Of a stretch of 64,000 nucleotides of DNA, positions 60,366-64,000 are shown piece by piece (position 1 is the first letter of the stretch; every line of letters begins with the position of its first letter). This stretch comes from Roseiflexus castenholzii DSM 13941. Its GTDB lineage: Bacteria > Chloroflexota > Chloroflexia > Chloroflexales > Roseiflexaceae. A program made the translations under genes and the position numbers. The notes beneath the pieces are model-generated. The model was not told the origin of the DNA. It did no database searches and saw only the letters and a list, made by a program, of their open reading frames with translations. The stretch is from positions 4,567,001 to 4,631,000 of the forward strand of contig NC_009767.1 in NCBI RefSeq assembly GCF_000017805.1, read 5' to 3'.

Positions 60366-61468
60366 TCAAGACAATTCATCTCCATAACTTCAAATGCTTT
60401 GGAGACCAGAGCATTCACTGCGCTCCTCTGACCATTCTCACAGGCGCTAACGCTACTGGAAAGTCGAGCGTCATTCAGGCGCTCCTTCTGTTACGCCAAT
60501 CACACCAACGCGATACTCTGCGTGATGGCGTCCTTCTTTTGAATGGTTCGCTCGCCACTTTAGGGACAGTAACCGATATTTTCTACCAAAACGCCCAGGA
60601 TAACGATCTCTCGATCGAAATTGAAGCGTCTGAAGATATAAGATTCAAGTTTATGTTTGAGCGAGGCGAGCCGACACAGCGCGTACTTAGAGGTCAATCC
60701 CTACAGCACTACGAAGCGATTAATCTTTTCTATCCGCAGTTCAACTATCTCAGCGCCGAACGTCTTGGTCCTCGAACAATCTTTCAGATGCCAGAAGACG
60801 AGCATGAATCGCACAATGTTGGTATTCATGGCGAGTATGCCGCATTTGTTGCCGGTCGCAACCAGCAGGAGTTAATAGCCAACGAAAACCTGGCATATAC
60901 TAATGAAGAGACTGGTGAAACACGTCGCGAGCTCTACCAACAAGTGCGATACTGGATGCGGCAAATCTTTCCTGGCTTCGAATATGCTATCACAGTGCTA
61001 ACGGATGCTGATCTGGTGCAAACCATGTTCGGCAATTTGCCAGGTCAGAGATTGGTGCGTCCCACAAACATTGGGTTTGGTTTGATCTATACCCTGCCCG
61101 TTGTCGTCGCCGCTCTGGTAGCGCCCACAAACTCGCTCCTGATTATTGAAAATCCAGAAGCGCATCTCCATCCTTTCAGCCAGTCGATGCTCGGTCGTTT
61201 CCTGGCATGTATTGCAGCAACTGGCGTGCAGGTTATCATTGAAACTCATAGTGACCATATTCTCAATGGAATCAGGATTGCTGTGCGCAAAGGTGCATGG
61301 GGACGTCGAATTGCAGCAGGGCACATATCCATTCAGTTTTTTATTCCTGGTGATGAGACACGACCACATCGCGTCGACACGCCGACCATTTACGCAAGCG
61401 GTGGTATTATGCCATGGCCCATCGGTTTCTTTGATCAGTTCGACGCCGATCTCACGGAATTACTATGA
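60362..61468 (+). CDS. AAA/OLD-like ATPase (DUF3696-type), second gene of the operon
   Basis: A 368-residue ATPase of the ABC/SMC-like class. The P-loop is TGANATGKSS (residues 27-36) after the opening IKTIHLHNFKCFGDQSIHC, the Walker B/H-loop region is SLLIIENPEAHLHPFSQ and ETHSDHILNGI, and YLSAERLGPR in the middle is characteristic of DUF3696-type ATPases. No Toprim nuclease domain is present at this length, unlike OLD nucleases. Its ATG overlaps the DUF262 gene (ATGA), and its stop overlaps the next gene in the same way. It probably acts as an ATP-switched sensor or motor for the DUF262 protein. Confidence 0.88.
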   Translation: MIKTIHLHNFKCFGDQSIHCAPLTILTGANATGKSSVIQALLLLRQSHQRDTLRDGVLLLNGSLATLGTVTDIFYQNAQDNDLSIEIEASEDIRFKFMFERGEPTQRVLRGQSLQHYEAINLFYPQFNYLSAERLGPRTIFQMPEDEHESHNVGIHGEYAAFVAGRNQQELIANENLAYTNEETGETRRELYQQVRYWMRQIFPGFEYAITVLTDADLVQTMFGNLPGQRLVRPTNIGFGLIYTLPVVVAALVAPTNSLLIIENPEAHLHPFSQSMLGRFLACIAATGVQVIIETHSDHILNGIRIAVRKGAWGRRIAAGHISIQFFIPGDETRPHRVDTPTIYASGGIMPWPIGFFDQFDADLTELL

Positions 61469-62310
61469 TTCGCGTTTTCTTCAATAGTCAGTCGTGCAAT
61501 TCTCAGGCTCCAAGCCAACACGATGCCGGAATATTGCTCAACCAGATGATGGAAACCGTAGAACAGCTGGATGCAATTGAGAGATCAGATCATGACTCTA
61601 TTCTCACAAATCGTGATCCCCATGTACGCGACAACCTTCATGGGTACTATCGAGACGGACCTTTTGAAAGTCAGCGACTGACCGCTACACACACCTTCAA
61701 GGATATTGTCAGATACTGGCTAAATCATTTGCGAAACTCGCCTGATCTTGCACTGGATCGCTTTCGCAAATTTACCCTACACCTGACAAGTTTACCATTA
61801 GCATCAGAAGTTTTCTCTAGCGTTAATACACAGTGGCAACGTGTTGACAATAATGAAGACATATCATGGACAGCTTTGGGCTATGCAGCTCATTTTACGT
61901 CGCTGGTATGCGAGGCAACCGGCGGTGGCGCAGCGGTTGTCAGCATTAGTGGTATCGCAAAGTACGACACGATGGCAATCGAGGTACAACGCTTGCATAC
62001 TGATGAGCGTCGCCTGGTTTGGAATGTGGCGCATCCCGATCACGTTATTGCTCAACGACGCTGGTACGAAGCTCATCGAAAGCACCTGCCAGATCCGACA
62101 CTACAAGGGTATGTCTCAGCAATGGATCTGAGTGACGAGGAAGCCCAGCAAGTTCTTGATCGGGCTGTCGAGATTAAGGGGAGCGTCGCCTCTTCGCACG
62201 CTATAGAGGATTTATTTACATTTTTTCCTTTCATGGACATCGAGGTAATAAAAGAATGTATCACGGTTACCGCGTCGATGATCCTCGCCAAATACGCACA
62301 CGAATGGTAG
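61465..62310 (+). CDS. Unrecognised protein, third gene of the operon
   Basis: A 281-residue protein I do not recognise. It begins MIRVFFNSQSCNSQAPSQHD and is mixed alpha-beta, with EDISWTALGYAAHFTSLVCE, EATGGGAAVVSISGIAKYDT in the middle, and AVEIKGSVASSHAIEDLFTF at the C terminus. Aspartate and histidine residues near positions 38-56 (ERSDHDSILTNRDPHVRDNL) could bind a ligand or metal, but no known catalytic motif is evident. No signal or membrane segment is seen. It overlaps the ATPase stop (ATGA), so all three genes are made together. It is probably the effector or accessory part of the system. AT-rich like its partners. Confidence 0.8.
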   Translation: MIRVFFNSQSCNSQAPSQHDAGILLNQMMETVEQLDAIERSDHDSILTNRDPHVRDNLHGYYRDGPFESQRLTATHTFKDIVRYWLNHLRNSPDLALDRFRKFTLHLTSLPLASEVFSSVNTQWQRVDNNEDISWTALGYAAHFTSLVCEATGGGAAVVSISGIAKYDTMAIEVQRLHTDERRLVWNVAHPDHVIAQRRWYEAHRKHLPDPTLQGYVSAMDLSDEEAQQVLDRAVEIKGSVASSHAIEDLFTFFPFMDIEVIKECITVTASMILAKYAHEW

Positions 62311-62502
62311 ATATTTGCAATCGCCTTTACAAGGATTTGCAATGGGAAGAATTGGCGCCATAACCATAGCATTGATGAAATCAGCCTGCCCTCAGATTTT
62401 TGGGATCAATGTATTCATCCATATCCTGTTGTACGCCGTATACCGTAAGTGATCCGGTCTTCCGCTTGCACACTGCGCCCTGCGCGCGCAAGGAGCCGTC
62501 GT

Positions 62503-64000
62503 TTGTCTGGCAAAGAATTTACCGTCACCGGCGCGTATGCGTATGATCACCGGTCGCCGGCGCGCTGGGTATGGTCGCATGTGATGCGCTACCCGTGGTT
62601 GCCAGTCGCCTTCGTGGTGACAGTGATCGGCATGGCAACGCTGCAAAGCTGGAGCGCTGTGCTGGTCGGCAATGCTTTCGACGCAGTGGTCGGCGGCATT
62701 ACGCCGGAACAGTTGACACGATTGGCGTTGATCATTCTGGGGGTGCGCGTCGCATTCGGCGTCATCGATCTTGCCAACAGTTTTGTGGTGCAACTGTTGG
62801 CGCAACTGACCGAGCGTAACACGCGCGAGGAGCTGTACGTCAGTCTGCTCGGCAAAAGCCTGACCTTCCACAATCGCCAGCGCACTGGCGACATTATGGC
62901 GCGGGCGACGAATGATGTGCAGCAGATCAATTCGATGATCAATCCGGGGATCAGTCTGATTCTCGAGTCGCTGGTGAGTCTGACGGTTCCGCTCATTGCC
63001 ATCACCACCATCCATCCGCACCTGCTCTTTATGCCGGTGCTGTTTCTCGTCAGTTTTGCGTGGGCGCTACGACGCTACAACAACCAGTTGAAGCCGGTGG
63101 CAGGGGCGCTGCGCCAGCAATTTGGCGTGTTGAACGCCGGGCTTGCCGAGACGGTCAGCGGTATCGAGGTGGTGAAAGGGTATGCACAGGAACCGGCGGA
63201 GGAGCGAAAGTTTTCCGCCAATGCGCGCCGTTACCGCGATCTGTTCGTGCGCGAAGGCGGCGTTCAGGCGCGGTATCTGCCACTGCTCCTCTACGGCGTG
63301 ATGCTCGGTCTCGCGTTTGGTCATGCGCTGCTCCTCTGGCGCGCCGGCGAAATTTCGGTCGGGCAGATCATCGGCTACATGGGGCTGCTCGAAGTGTTGC
63401 GCTTCCCGACCTTCATTTCGCTCTTCACGTTTTCGTTGGTGCAACTCGGCATCGCTGGCGCGGAACGGATGCTCTCGACCATCACTGCAAAGACTGAGCT
63501 CGACGAGAATATCGGCGGGCATAGCGCGCCGATCCGAGGTGAAATCCGCTTCGAGCATGTCAGTTTCGGGTATGAGTCGGCGCCTGCGTATCGCATCTCT
63601 GGCAATGCGCAACGACTGCCGCCGGTGCTGCGCAACATCACCTTTACGGCGCACCCTGGCGAAACGATTGCCATTGTGGGACAGACCGGCGCCGGAAAAA
63701 CGACCCTGACACGGCTGGTCAATCGCATCTACGACACCACCGAAGGGCGCGTGTTGATCGATGGTGTCGATGTTCGCGAGTGGAATCTCGATGCGCTGCG
63801 CTCGCAGATTTCGACTATCGAACAGGATATTTTCCTCTTCTCGCGCACAATCGCCGAAAACATCGCGTTTGGGGCGGCAGGCAATGCGACCCGCGAGGAG
63901 ATCGAGTGGGCAGCGCGACAGGCGCAGGCGCACGATTTCATTCTGTCGTTCCCGGATGGGTACGACACCATCATCGGTGAGCGCGGCATGACCCTCTCCG
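62503..64000 (+). CDS. ABC-type exporter, fused permease-ATPase (3' end outside window)
   Basis: Read from the TTG at 62503, which has AAGGAG 7 bases upstream, the frame is open to the window end, giving about 499 residues of a usual 580-620. It has a six-helix transmembrane part (about 30-340; helices such as PVAFVVTVIGMATL and ALRRYNNQLKPV), with the coupling helix RTGDIMARATNDVQQIN. The nucleotide-binding domain opens IRGEIRFEHVSFGYES and has Walker A VGQTGAGKTTLTRLVNR (about 390) and the Q-loop IEQDIFLFSRTIAEN. It is likely a multidrug or lipid exporter half-transporter, and is GC-rich again, unlike the operon before it. The substrate is unknown. Confidence 0.92.
   Translation, partial: MSGKEFTVTGAYAYDHRSPARWVWSHVMRYPWLPVAFVVTVIGMATLQSWSAVLVGNAFDAVVGGITPEQLTRLALIILGVRVAFGVIDLANSFVVQLLAQLTERNTREELYVSLLGKSLTFHNRQRTGDIMARATNDVQQINSMINPGISLILESLVSLTVPLIAITTIHPHLLFMPVLFLVSFAWALRRYNNQLKPVAGALRQQFGVLNAGLAETVSGIEVVKGYAQEPAEERKFSANARRYRDLFVREGGVQARYLPLLLYGVMLGLAFGHALLLWRAGEISVGQIIGYMGLLEVLRFPTFISLFTFSLVQLGIAGAERMLSTITAKTELDENIGGHSAPIRGEIRFEHVSFGYESAPAYRISGNAQRLPPVLRNITFTAHPGETIAIVGQTGAGKTTLTRLVNRIYDTTEGRVLIDGVDVREWNLDALRSQISTIEQDIFLFSRTIAENIAFGAAGNATREEIEWAARQAQAHDFILSFPDGYDTIIGERGMTLS

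Overview
The window looks like a chromosomal piece of a GC-rich Chloroflexota bacterium, most like a filamentous phototroph of the Roseiflexus type. This is inferred from gene content, the style of dispersed repeats and the paralogous secreted glycoside hydrolases; no search was run. By eye, 1-18.7 kb is somewhat less GC-rich than 18.8-58 kb, and 59.0-62.3 kb is clearly AT-richer. No GC value was computed.

Region 1 (1-18732) is a catabolic island. It holds a Liv-type ABC importer, a cupin protein, a nitrilase-fold amidohydrolase with an aldehyde dehydrogenase, several small NTF2-like and putative lipocalin-like proteins, a DUF3891 and a DUF296 protein, a peroxiredoxin, an HMG-CoA-lyase-type lyase, a LeuC/LeuD-type dehydratase, a class III CoA-transferase and a hydantoinase-type amidohydrolase. 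A GntR/HutC regulator gene lies in the middle. Four copies of a 16-bp palindrome, GTTATAA-N2-TTATAAC and variants, sit at the heads of the transcription units (4020, 7086, 8292, 12739), so the island reads as one regulon. The likely logic is import of an amide, nitrile or cyclic-imide compound, hydrolysis, oxidation, (de)hydration of a dicarboxylate by LeuCD, CoA transfer and retro-Claisen cleavage. The substrate is unknown.

Region 2 (18.8-58.9 kb) is mostly housekeeping: a glycoside hydrolase, a lysozyme-like protein, a glycosyltransferase, signal peptidase I, an AmmeMemoRadiSam-type protein without its radical-SAM cysteines, an FHA protein, Der, a GAF-GAF-HD-GYP protein, a DUF512 radical SAM protein, malic enzyme, divergent uvrB and mutS (MutS with a large insertion), a methyltransferase-like membrane protein, YgfZ, a broken Uma2 gene, two tandem glycoside hydrolases, an HtrA protease, an AI-2E family transporter, ThpR, Ppk1, a secreted protein, tRNA-Arg and tRNA-Ser, a membrane protein, an acyltransferase, cyclophilin and an M16 peptidase pair. 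Intergenic spaces are rich in repeats: a palindromic dispersed element in three copies (one expanded by a 22-bp tandem repeat), heptanucleotide arrays, a 1-kb array with six hairpin cassettes, 91-bp and 46-bp arrays, and a separate 109-bp inverted-repeat element.

Region 3 (58989-62310) is a compact three-gene operon with ATGA overlaps: a winged-helix-like plus DUF262 protein, an OLD/DUF3696-type AAA ATPase and an unrecognised protein. It is AT-rich, and is the best candidate for an undescribed defence-like system. The window ends inside an ABC exporter gene (62503 onward).
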